From assembly GCF_000975055.1 (NCBI RefSeq), contig NZ_BBRB01000003.1, positions 124,001 to 188,000 on the forward strand: a stretch of DNA of 64,000 nucleotides, given 5' to 3'. A program made the translations under genes and the position numbers. Under the pieces are notes generated by a model. The model made no database searches, had not been told where the DNA came from, and saw only the letters and a program-made list of their open reading frames with translations. This stretch comes from Demequina sediminicola (GTDB taxonomy: Bacteria; Actinomycetota; Actinomycetes; Actinomycetales; Demequinaceae). This document shows positions 46,501-51,794 of the stretch, piece after piece (the first letter of the stretch is position 1; every line of letters starts with the position of its first letter).

Positions 46501-46923
46501 GGCGTATCCGCCGCCGCCCTGGATGTAGTCCTCGAAAGCCTCCTGCTGCGTCGCGTCGAGCACGTTGCCCGTCGTGGAGACCCACACCACGACGTCGTAC
46601 TGCTCGAGGTTTTCTTCGGTGAAGGCGCCGGCGTCTTCAGTTGCGTCGACGTGGAAGTTATTCGCGTCTCCGAGATCCCTGATGGCCTGGACCGCGGTGG
46701 GGATCGAATTGTGCCGGAATCCGGCTGTCTTCGAGAATACGAGCGCCTTGAAATCGGCGGTTTCTGGCTCGACCTCGGCGGGGACCAAGGTGGCGGCGGC
46801 ATTGGCTGGAAGAGCCGATGCTGTTGCTGTGGTGGCGGCTACGCCCACGAGCGGCACGGACAGCGCCACACTCGCCAGGGCGGCGACCCATCGTTGAGGC
46901 CGAAGATGTACGTCCTTGTACAA
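40594..46923 (-). CDS. Giant LPATG-anchored ThuA / sorbosone-dehydrogenase-like / PKD / DUF1349 protein
   Basis: An extracellular cell-wall protein of 2109 residues. Order by eye: signal peptide (1 to about 45); ThuA domain (about 58-280, FKALVFSKTAGFRHNSIP...HPIAWCQLYDGG); glucose/sorbosone dehydrogenase-like beta-propeller (about 290-735); PKD domain (about 745-828, YEWNFGDG); CBM6-like domain (about 940-1065); second PKD-like domain (about 1080-1160); two DUF1349/jelly-roll domains (about 1165-1375 and 1385-1578); Ig-like/OmpL47 repeats (about 1590-1925); IPT-like domain; Gly/Ser linker; and a sorting signal LPATG (2065-2069) with membrane helix and Arg tail. The start is TTG after AGGAGG. 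It probably binds and oxidises or cleaves sugar polymers at the surface; the substrate is unknown. Confidence 0.88.
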   Translation of the reverse strand: MYKDVHLRPQRWVAALASVALSVPLVGVAATTATASALPANAAATLVPAEVEPETADFKALVFSKTAGFRHNSIPTAVQAIRDLGDANNFHVDATEDAGAFTEENLEQYDVVVWVSTTGNVLDATQQEAFEDYIQGGGGYAGVHAASDTEYEWEWYGDLVGAYFDSHPAQQTADVIVEDHSHASTEHLDEVWTRYDEWYNFKDNPRSDVHVLASLDESTYGGVQMGGDHPIAWCQLYDGGRSWYTGGGHTNESYADADFLEHLLEGIRTASGTVHSQCNATDGVAYELATLDADTGNPMSLNVADDGTVFYLERDGRVRVIDADTPGTTTGLDLEVSLGQEDGLLGMVLDPDFATNNWAYIYYSPETVRAGTEAGMGYNQISRFTYNPSTHTFDPGSEIVVLEVETQRTQCCHAGGDMIFDNEGNLVLATGDNTNPFASNGYTPIDEEPGRSAWDAQKSSGNTNDLRGKVLRITPQDDGTYTIPEGNLFDEDAATGDLTRPEIYAMGFRNPFRIGLDPISGAILVADYGPDAGNDNASRGPAATTEWNIVDEPGNYGWPYCAGDECYHDYDFGAGSAGAEFDPNNIVNDSPNNTGLTNLPPIIEPEYHGERRATDNPWPIVGDGGYTGAPMGGPVYQFDPDLDVETKWPEYWDGKAFFGDWNAGSAYGFQLNRDGDNPGTEILNVAPMLPSLIGEDSGFNRVMDAEWGPDGSLYVIDWGAGFGGNNATSGVYRIDYVAANPSPIAKASADVTHGADAPMMVQFSSEGSRHPAALPFTYEWNFGDGSAVSNEANPTHTYTELGEFTATLTVRDPDDRSATATVPIVVGNEMPTVDIIFPEQGGFFEWGDGVDYEVVINDPDASGEILCENVEVLTALGHDSHQHPMDSLSGCEGTIVTQRDSGHGLTANIFWVVDVRYTDDGGEAGVPLTAYGTNILNPKHFEAEYFDLTGGDAGGVQTEDNGDGDGGQNLSHIGDGDWWSYEPVNFKGITGMTARVASPNAAGGTISLRWNSLDESAEFASFDYARTGAWQTYVDVPVDLPNLPAGTGTLYMVNETGGVNINYFSWEGDGLDGNKLPVVELEATPVSGQPPLVVDATASAIDPEGTDVALTWDQGTGGGFVAGGESEQFVYTEPGQYLLKVRGTDEAGAYGEEYVSINVTEPAQTMCFSGRSDDFTDEHLNDTRWDGIVRPDQFARIEDGHLVIPASRTDLYRDTNTAQNLVLQDLPAGPWTATAKVTFEARDRYQQAGLLIYGDDDNYAKMVLQGRGANSAAERIFQFVREEDGAPNEIPSASNTATLGVDFPDTYFVRFTSDGENLNAWYSADGVDFTMMPETKALAGMENPRIGVAAWANAAAPEELIDAHFDWFHITPDDTATADTPNDEFDGSQLDTCRWNVINEDTDLYRVADGHLEIDTTAHDIYTSAAGDVPNFIVQDVEGDEWTVETKVDASALDRRYQQGGIIARFDDDNYVKIDVISTNRAGQNVTRNVEMRSEINAAVQNPQPNAPLEGATEAWLRLTRDGDDFTGYYSTDGEDWTALGDVAMTNATAADGSVGLYALGNPAQDTVSRTARFDYFHVVEEDTVEPLTVSATVNPETPQGANEWYTDDVTVTVDTTGGGESSVYREVKVNDGDWSEYTAPVVLSDDGEYTVHYRASSPEAEEVSDSVAFKIDATVPTITAEVDDTVSPRTLTLTASDDGSGIAATEYRINEGEWTAYTDVVELTDDAQVVHFLSIDAAGLESAAASTSLPEVEEEAPTFTVDVMVTPDTADGANGWYTQAVTADATVTTTGEAAASAEYSTDGVTFAALTEAVVIDEEGATHLWFRASDGEYVSASEQVSVMVDTVAPQASASVDGRDVTFSATDETSGIALVEYRVVGTETWTPYGSLVTVPGEDQVVFEYRATDNAGHVSDVASVTVEEIDETDPTDPVASVAVSNTSPGAGDTVTVMGSGFPAGSSLDVWVYSEPQLLVSVTSQQNGTFSTSVQIPSALDAGDHNIVVLLNGEEIARTPITVSAADVDNGGTDSGAGSGSGSGSGSGSGSSSSTDAGTGSGSADAGGSSQLPATGLNREQTQLWAYLAAILVALGGALVLTGSFQTRAARERGER

Positions 46924-47229
46924 GGTTTTCCTCCTGGTATTCGCTTCATTGCGAAGTTATGTCGATACACACACGGAAGTCGCGAGTGTTCTCACCTAAC
47001 GGGAGCAAAAGTAATCGACCATATGTTGGAAGTCAAACCAAATTACTGAAATGTTTGATCACAAATCGGACACAACACGGGTTCGCGCCCTCCACGTCGC
47101 CCGCGCCGTCGCCGATCGCGGTGCGCTCAGCTCCCACGTCGAGCAGCCCCACGCGGACTGCATGCGCGCACGACGACAACGCCCCCCATGCGGGGTCATC
47201 CCAAGGGAGAAAACCGTACCTAGCAGGAC
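46924..47229. other. Upstream region of the giant protein gene
   Basis: A gap of 306 bp with no gene I can support. It contains the perfect inverted repeat TTCGC-ttcatt-GCGAA (46940-46955), just upstream of the ribosome site, and TCAAAC/GTTTGA (47033-47038 and 47053-47058) in an AT-rich part that probably holds the promoter. Either pair could be an operator. Confidence 0.45.
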
Positions 47230-47847
47230 CTAGCCACGGAAAGACTGAGCACGCTTCTGCGTCGCCCACGCCACAATCTGTGTCCGTCGACGCAAGCCCA
47301 TCTTGGCGAGAATCGACGTCACGTGGTTCTTGACAGTCTTCTCAGCGATGCCAAGATCGTCAGCGATCTCGCGGTTGGCCTTGCCCTCCCCCACGAGCTT
47401 CAGCACGCGACGCTCGGTAGGAGTCAGGCTCGACGTAATCTCGTCCTCGCCCACTGCGATGTGCTGGCCGTGCTCGCGTCCAGTGGCGCTATCAAGCACC
47501 GCCTTGACGACCTCTGCGGAACCAGCAGTCTTTGCCACAAAGGCATCCGCCCCAGCTTGGTGAGCAGCCGTCCGCGCCTCTTCGTCGTCATAACTGGTCA
47601 GCACCACAATGTGTGTGTCAGGGAGCGTGCCCCGCACGTGGGCAATGACGTCCAGGCCGGTGCCGTCGGGCAGGCGAAGGTCTGAGAGGATCACGTCCGG
47701 CCGCACCGCATCAGCGCGGCGGATGGCCTGGGCTACCGAAGCCGCCTCGGCCACCACTTCCACTCCGTCAGCGCGGTCCAAAATGTCACAGATGCCGCGC
47801 CTCACGACTTCATGGTCGTCCAGAACGAGCACTCTCACGTCTCCCAT
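47230..47847 (-). CDS. NarL/LuxR-family response regulator, DosR/DevR-like
   Basis: A 205-residue DNA-binding regulator. The receiver domain is about 1-120, with acidic pocket VLVLDDHEVVRRG, phospho-acceptor D56 in DVILSDLRLPDG, then LTSYDDEEA and AFVAKTAG. The LuxR helix-turn-helix is at about 140-200, SLTPTERRVLKLVGEGKANREIADDLGIAEKTVKNHV, followed by ILAKMGLRRRTQIVAW, which is very like DosR. It is not next to a kinase on its own strand; the DosS-like kinase ends 7.3 kb away, so they form a likely split pair. The start is uncertain (ATG at 47847 or 47856). Confidence 0.9.
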   Translation of the reverse strand: MGDVRVLVLDDHEVVRRGICDILDRADGVEVVAEAASVAQAIRRADAVRPDVILSDLRLPDGTGLDVIAHVRGTLPDTHIVVLTSYDDEEARTAAHQAGADAFVAKTAGSAEVVKAVLDSATGREHGQHIAVGEDEITSSLTPTERRVLKLVGEGKANREIADDLGIAEKTVKNHVTSILAKMGLRRRTQIVAWATQKRAQSFRG

Positions 47848-47928
47848 ACCCTGCATCGTAGAGGCACTACCCATGCATGACCTAGCGGGCACGCCCTCAG
47901 CGCGACTTCACGCCAAGGCGCCCGCGCG

Positions 47929-48873
47929 TCAACGAGAGACACGTCTGGGTGCCCACCGGCGCTGACACCGGGCACACCAGTGGGTCGCGCGCCCGCCCAC
48001 TGTCGCGCGACGCATGGTCGAGCCGCACCGCGAACACGCCAATCCCCCACGCCCGTAGGCCTCGAGACCGCGTTCAAAGTAGCCCGACTCGCCGTTGACA
48101 TTCACATACAGCGCATCAAAGCTCGTGCCACCTGCCACGAGCGCATCAGACATCACTGTGCGTGCAGCATCGAGCAGTGCTCGGGACTGGGGCGCACTCA
48201 AGGCGCTGGCCGGTCGCTCAGGATGAATACGCGCATGCCACAACGCCTCGTCGGCGTAGATGTTGCCGATGCCGGATGCCACCGTCTGGTCGAGAAGCAC
48301 CTGTTTGATCGCGCGCTGACCCCGCCGCCATCCGCGCAGGATCGTGGGATCGTCGCACGCCGGATCTAACGGATCTCGACCAATGTGGGCCACGCTCGAG
48401 GGAACCGCAGCGAGGTCGCTTCCCTGCCCACCCGGGGATGCATCGGCCGTCGGAACCAAGGGCTCGACGTTGAGGTATCCAAAGGTGCGTTGATCGAGGA
48501 AGTCGAGAACGTGAACACGCCCCTCGCGGCGCAGCGAGAGGCGTGCGCGGCAATGCGGATGCGGCGCTGGGACCTCGTCCGCCGCATGGACACGAAATTG
48601 TCCCGACATGCCCAAATGCGCGGACAACGACTCCACCGCGAGCTCCGGGTGTGGAGGGACGCTCGGGAACGCCACCGGCATCCACAAGAACTTGCCGCGC
48701 CTGACCGCCCCCATGATGGTTGCGCCAAGGAGTCGAGACTGAAACTCCTCCGGACCTCCGGGGAGTAGGCGCACGCAGGAGTCGCGGAAGACCTCAACAT
48801 CGGCCACCGTGGCACCCACGACGAAAGGCTCAAGTCCCGCTCGGACCGTCTCGACTTCGGGGAGTTCAGGCAT
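47929..48873 (-). CDS. mutM: Formamidopyrimidine-DNA glycosylase
   Basis: Removes oxidised purines such as 8-oxoguanine and nicks the DNA at the resulting site. It starts with MPELPEVETVRAGLEP; Pro2 and Glu3 are catalytic, and Lys in RRGKFLWM is the conserved DNA contact. The helix-two-turn-helix GIGNIYADEALWHARIHP and the zinc finger CSRCGSTMRRATVGGRATHWC with CARC close the protein. The length of 314 is slightly above average because of a loop around PTADASPGGQGSDLAAV. It follows rnc, as in many actinobacteria. Confidence 0.96.
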   Translation of the reverse strand: MPELPEVETVRAGLEPFVVGATVADVEVFRDSCVRLLPGGPEEFQSRLLGATIMGAVRRGKFLWMPVAFPSVPPHPELAVESLSAHLGMSGQFRVHAADEVPAPHPHCRARLSLRREGRVHVLDFLDQRTFGYLNVEPLVPTADASPGGQGSDLAAVPSSVAHIGRDPLDPACDDPTILRGWRRGQRAIKQVLLDQTVASGIGNIYADEALWHARIHPERPASALSAPQSRALLDAARTVMSDALVAGGTSFDALYVNVNGESGYFERGLEAYGRGGLACSRCGSTMRRATVGGRATHWCARCQRRWAPRRVSR

Positions 48874-48896
48874 GGGCGTGCAGTAGGGGTAGCGGT

Positions 48897-49595
48897 CTAC
48901 GCCTGTGCAACAACAGCGCGATACGCCTCGGCGGCAGCAGCTTGCTCGGCATGCTTCTTCGCGGATCCCACACCGGTACCCAAGGCCACACCATCGACGG
49001 TCACGGTCGCGGTGAACGTGCGGGCATGGTCCGGTCCCTCACCCTCGCAGGTGTAGACCGGAGCGGGCCTGCCATGCTCGGAGCAGGCCTCTTGCAGCGA
49101 CGTCTTCCAATCGAGTGCCACGCCAGAGGTGGCGGCCGCCTTGAGGTGCCCGTCCACCAAGCGCAACACCATGTCGCGCGCTTCGTCAATTCCGTGGGTC
49201 AGATACACCGCGCCAATGAGCGCCTCGACGGCATCACACAGGATGGAGTCTTTGTCTGCGCCACCCGTGGTGCGCTCGCCCTTGCCCAACAAAATGCAGG
49301 GTCCAAGGTCGATTTCACGCGCTATTTCAGATAGCGCCTTCTGAGAAACCGTGGCGGCACGCATCTTCGCGAGGTCGCCTTCCGGCAAATCAGGGTGATC
49401 GCGGTAGAGGCGATCGGTGACCACGATGCCGAGCACGGAGTCACCTAGGAACTCGAGGCGCTCATTCGTGGGAAGCCCACCCGCCTCGTAGGCGAAAGAG
49501 CGATGAGTAAGCGCGAGGACAAGTAGTTCGGGGTCGATAGTGACACCGAGGCGCGCCACCAGGGCATCGGCTGCTGCCTGGCCCGGAATGGTCAC
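48897..49595 (-). CDS. rnc: Ribonuclease III
   Basis: A double-strand-specific endoribonuclease for rRNA and mRNA processing. The signature ERLEFLGDSVLGIVV, then KDSILCDAVEALIGAVYL with the second acidic pair, define the nuclease domain (about 1-150). The dsRNA-binding domain (about 160-230) has DWKTSLQEACSEHG and GSAKKHAEQAAAAEAY. It starts with GTG at 49595. Besides its housekeeping role it is the expected enzyme for cutting the tracrRNA:crRNA duplex of the type II-C system 2 kb away. Confidence 0.97.
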   Translation of the reverse strand: MTIPGQAAADALVARLGVTIDPELLVLALTHRSFAYEAGGLPTNERLEFLGDSVLGIVVTDRLYRDHPDLPEGDLAKMRAATVSQKALSEIAREIDLGPCILLGKGERTTGGADKDSILCDAVEALIGAVYLTHGIDEARDMVLRLVDGHLKAAATSGVALDWKTSLQEACSEHGRPAPVYTCEGEGPDHARTFTATVTVDGVALGTGVGSAKKHAEQAAAAEAYRAVVAQA

Positions 49596-49624
49596 CTTGT
49601 ACTTGTCCTCGCGCTGAAAACTCT

Positions 49625-49819
49625 TTACAGCTCGTTAACGGTGCGCAGCGCCTCAGCGTACTGGCGACCGTTGTACGCACCGCATGACGGGCATGCGGTG
49701 TGAGCGAGCTTGTCCGCCTTGCAAGACGGGCACGTCGCGAGGTTCGCAGCGGTGGTCTTCCACTGTGAGCGGCGGGCACGCGTGTTGCTGCGCGACATCT
49801 TGCGCTTGGGAACTGCCAC
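49625..49819 (-). CDS. rpmF: 50S ribosomal protein L32
   Basis: A 64-residue ribosomal protein: [20 protein letters not shown], then two CxxC pairs ([19 protein letters not shown]), so it is the zinc-binding C+ form. It lies between the DUF177 gene (2 bp gap) and rnc, the classic order. Confidence 0.98.
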   Translation of the reverse strand: MAVPKRKMSRSNTRARRSQWKTTAANLATCPSCKADKLAHTACPSCGAYNGRQYAEALRTVNEL

Positions 49820-49821
49820 GG

Positions 49822-50373
49822 CTAACTCTCTTTCTGTTCAGTCAAACTCTGCAATGTCGACCACCGGGGGTCGATCACCTCGTGGGCGTGGTCTGGGTCA
49901 TCCACGAGCCGTGCACCACATTGGTCGCACAAGCCCGGGCAATCCGGACGGCACAGCGGAGTGAACGGTAGTTGTGTCACTACCGCATCCCGCACCACGT
50001 CCTCAAGATCAAGGTTTTCACCATCAAACTCAAAGACGTCCTCGGGTTCCTCGTCGTCCTCGCCGACCTCGATCTTACCGACTGTGAACAATCCCTGGAC
50101 CACGGCATCGACATCCTGCCGCACCTCGTCCAAACAACGTCCACACTCGCCGATCGCTTCGGCTTGCACGGTTCCGGATACCCAGATGCCTTCCGCTACA
50201 GACTCGAGGCTCGCGGTGAGCTCCAACTCTGCACCTTCAGGCACACTGATGACACTTGTACCCAGGGCCTGCGGCACGGGAAACGACTCCTGAACCTCGC
50301 GGTGCGAGCCCGGACTCCGCGCAATGTCCCGTACGTGGAACATCAGCGGAGAGGTGTTGGGTCGGTGCGACAT
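49822..50373 (-). CDS. DUF177 (YceD) family protein
   Basis: A 183-residue protein of the YceD/DUF177 family, whose relatives take part in 23S rRNA accumulation. It has the conserved [15 protein letters not shown] block, the acidic middle [40 protein letters not shown] and the final Cys cluster [15 protein letters not shown] start at the ATG at 50373 ([16 protein letters not shown]). It is always next to rpmF in bacteria, as here. The biochemical role is poorly known. Confidence 0.92.
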   Translation of the reverse strand: MSHRPNTSPLMFHVRDIARSPGSHREVQESFPVPQALGTSVISVPEGAELELTASLESVAEGIWVSGTVQAEAIGECGRCLDEVRQDVDAVVQGLFTVGKIEVGEDDEEPEDVFEFDGENLDLEDVVRDAVVTQLPFTPLCRPDCPGLCDQCGARLVDDPDHAHEVIDPRWSTLQSLTEQKES

Positions 50374-50475
50374 GTTCTGCGCCTCCCATCGTTTCCAGTC
50401 CCGCAGGACCTGGTCCACACATCATCAGCAGGACCGACGCACTACTTTACGCGAAAAGGGGCCGCATACTCAACT

Positions 50476-50952
50476 TCAGCGGGACAGCGCCGATGCGATC
50501 GCCGCAGATACTCCCTGTGGAACGTACGCTGAGACATCCCCACCATGGCGCGCCACGTCGCGTACCAGGGACGATGCGACGTGACTGAGGGCGTTGTCTC
50601 CCACAATAAAGACGGTCTCAATCTCAGACAGTGACCTGTTCATCAGGGCCATCGGCCGCTCGGCGTCGAAGTCAGCGCCGCCGCGCAGTCCCTTCACGAT
50701 GGTGTCCGCGCCTTCAGCAGCGCAGAAATCCACCAGCAGTCCGTCCGTTTGCGTCACCCGGACATTGGCCAGATCCGCAGTCGCGTGAGCCGCCAGGTCG
50801 ACCCGGACGCCTGCATCGAGCAGGGGCGTCTTGGTGGAGTTATGGGCGACCGCGATGATCAGTTCGTCAAAAAGGCGCGAGGCACGGCGCGCAATGTCGA
50901 CATGACCCACCGTGATGGGATCAAAGGTGCCGGGGAGTACCGCGATGGTCAT
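50476..50952 (-). CDS. coaD: Phosphopantetheine adenylyltransferase
   Basis: Adds AMP to 4'-phosphopantetheine in coenzyme A synthesis. The 158 residues match the family. The nucleotidyltransferase motif AVLPGTFDPITVGHVDIARR carries T-x-G-H, and KGLRGGADFDAERPMALMNRSL and the late SSLVRDVARHGGDVSAYVP (S-S-x-x-R) are conserved. It lies between rsmD and the DUF177 gene, the usual order. Confidence 0.97.
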   Translation of the reverse strand: MTIAVLPGTFDPITVGHVDIARRASRLFDELIIAVAHNSTKTPLLDAGVRVDLAAHATADLANVRVTQTDGLLVDFCAAEGADTIVKGLRGGADFDAERPMALMNRSLSEIETVFIVGDNALSHVASSLVRDVARHGGDVSAYVPQGVSAAIASALSR

Positions 50953-51006
50953 AGCCCTGACGCTACCTGGCAGGTGCGGGTGCGTGCGACTCGCAACGTC
51001 AAGCGC

Positions 51007-51564
51007 TCAACTACGTTCGGCGTACATCAGCCGTGTCTCGCCGTAATCCTTAGAAGTCAGGACCTCCAACGCCGCTGGCCACTGCGGCGCGCGAGCGCGC
51101 GTGGAACCTTCCAACACCACCATCGCCTGCGGCGCGAGCAGCGCCGGCAGCACCTCCAGGAATGCGTCCACGTCATCCGGGTTCAAGTCGTAAGGCGGAT
51201 CGATCACGACCAGCGTGTAGCCCGGTGCGGTCGCGGCCGAGCGGGCCACAAACGGGGCAACCTTTTCCCGCACCACGCGGGCCTGCCCCTGCACGCCCAG
51301 CTCGCGCACATTCGCCTGGAGAACTCGGACAGCTGGGGCGCCAGACTCCACGAGAGTGACGTCACTGGCGCCACGGCTCAACGCCTCAAAACCCAGCGCG
51401 CCGGAACCAGCGAACAAGTCCAGCACCTTCGCCCCCGTCAGCACACCAGCATGATCGAGCCGCGAGAACAACGCTTCCCGTACGCGGTCCGTCGTGGGAC
51501 GTGTGCCCTTGGCTGGCACCTGAAGACGCCGGCCGCCCAACTGTCCCGCAATGATTCGTGTCAC
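51007..51564 (-). CDS. rsmD: 16S rRNA (guanine966-N2)-methyltransferase
   Basis: Methylates G966 of 16S rRNA using S-adenosylmethionine. The 185 residues from the GTG at 51564 start with TRIIAGQLGGRRLQVPAKGTRPTTD, the typical N-terminus. VLDLFAGSGALGFEALSRGA is the methionine-cofactor loop and VVIDPPYDLNPDD the catalytic DPPY. The open frame continues 50 codons further upstream, but that stretch is the tracrRNA gene read as protein, so the shorter start is correct. In relatives recG usually lies upstream; here the CRISPR-Cas locus and a cellulase gene intervene. Confidence 0.95.
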   Translation of the reverse strand: MTRIIAGQLGGRRLQVPAKGTRPTTDRVREALFSRLDHAGVLTGAKVLDLFAGSGALGFEALSRGASDVTLVESGAPAVRVLQANVRELGVQGQARVVREKVAPFVARSAATAPGYTLVVIDPPYDLNPDDVDAFLEVLPALLAPQAMVVLEGSTRARAPQWPAALEVLTSKDYGETRLMYAERS

Positions 51565-51591
51565 GGCTCCAGAGTAACGACATGCTTCAGG

Positions 51592-51699
51592 CAAAAAGAA
51601 AACGGCCCCACGAGGGAGCCGTCTCATCTTGTGGAGTCCTGATCCAACAAGTTTCTCCTTGTTAGCGGCAGAGCCCATTTCCCAGAGCGATAGGTTGTG
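51592..51699 (-). ncRNA. tracrRNA of the type II-C CRISPR-Cas9 system
   Basis: Predicted RNA of about 108 nt. It begins at about 51699 with an anti-repeat (51661-51696) that pairs with the minus-strand repeat over about 33 bp, including 18 unbroken pairs (CCTATCGCTCTGGGAAAT side). A hairpin AACAAG-gagaaa-CUUGUU and a short middle section follow, then a terminator hairpin with stem ACGGCUCC/GGGGCCGU (51602-51622) and the run UUUUCUUUUU. Its -35 and -10 boxes are close to consensus. It is divergent from cas9, and its terminator ends 28 bp before the rsmD start. Confidence 0.92.
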
Positions 51700-51705
51700 A
51701 TGACT

Positions 51706-51734
51706 TTTATACACGCAGTGTCAGAGGGTGTCAA
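51706..51734 (-). promoter_or_regulatory. tracrRNA promoter
   Basis: On the minus strand TTGACA (51734-51729), a 17-bp spacer and TATAAA (51711-51706). This is a near-perfect sigma-70/SigA promoter, and the expected start at about 51699 is the first base of the anti-repeat region. Confidence 0.88.
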
Positions 51735-51741
51735 TACCCTC
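51724..51741. promoter_or_regulatory. Palindrome around the tracrRNA -35 box
   Basis: GAGGGT-gtcaat-ACCCTC is a perfect 6+6 bp inverted repeat whose centre is the -35 element of the tracrRNA promoter. A protein bound here would block tracrRNA and perhaps cas9, whose ATG is 53 bp further on. No regulator is known. Confidence 0.45.
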
Positions 51742-51794
51742 AAGTTTGGCGGATTCACGCCGATAACACGAACATACATTAGGGGGAGCATTAC

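Noticed and set aside
46099-47049. 316-residue plus-strand open frame
   Set aside because: Antisense shadow of the ThuA domain of the giant protein, plus its promoter region.
51565-51714. N-terminal extension of RsmD by 50 codons
   Set aside because: The extra frame is the tracrRNA gene read on the same strand; it even spells SLWEM, as the CRISPR repeats do. The family N-terminus TRIIAGQ begins at the GTG at 51564.
51742-51794. Clear cas9 promoter
   Set aside because: TACATT at 51775 is too close to the ribosome site, and GATAAC at 51762 has no good -35; I could not support either.
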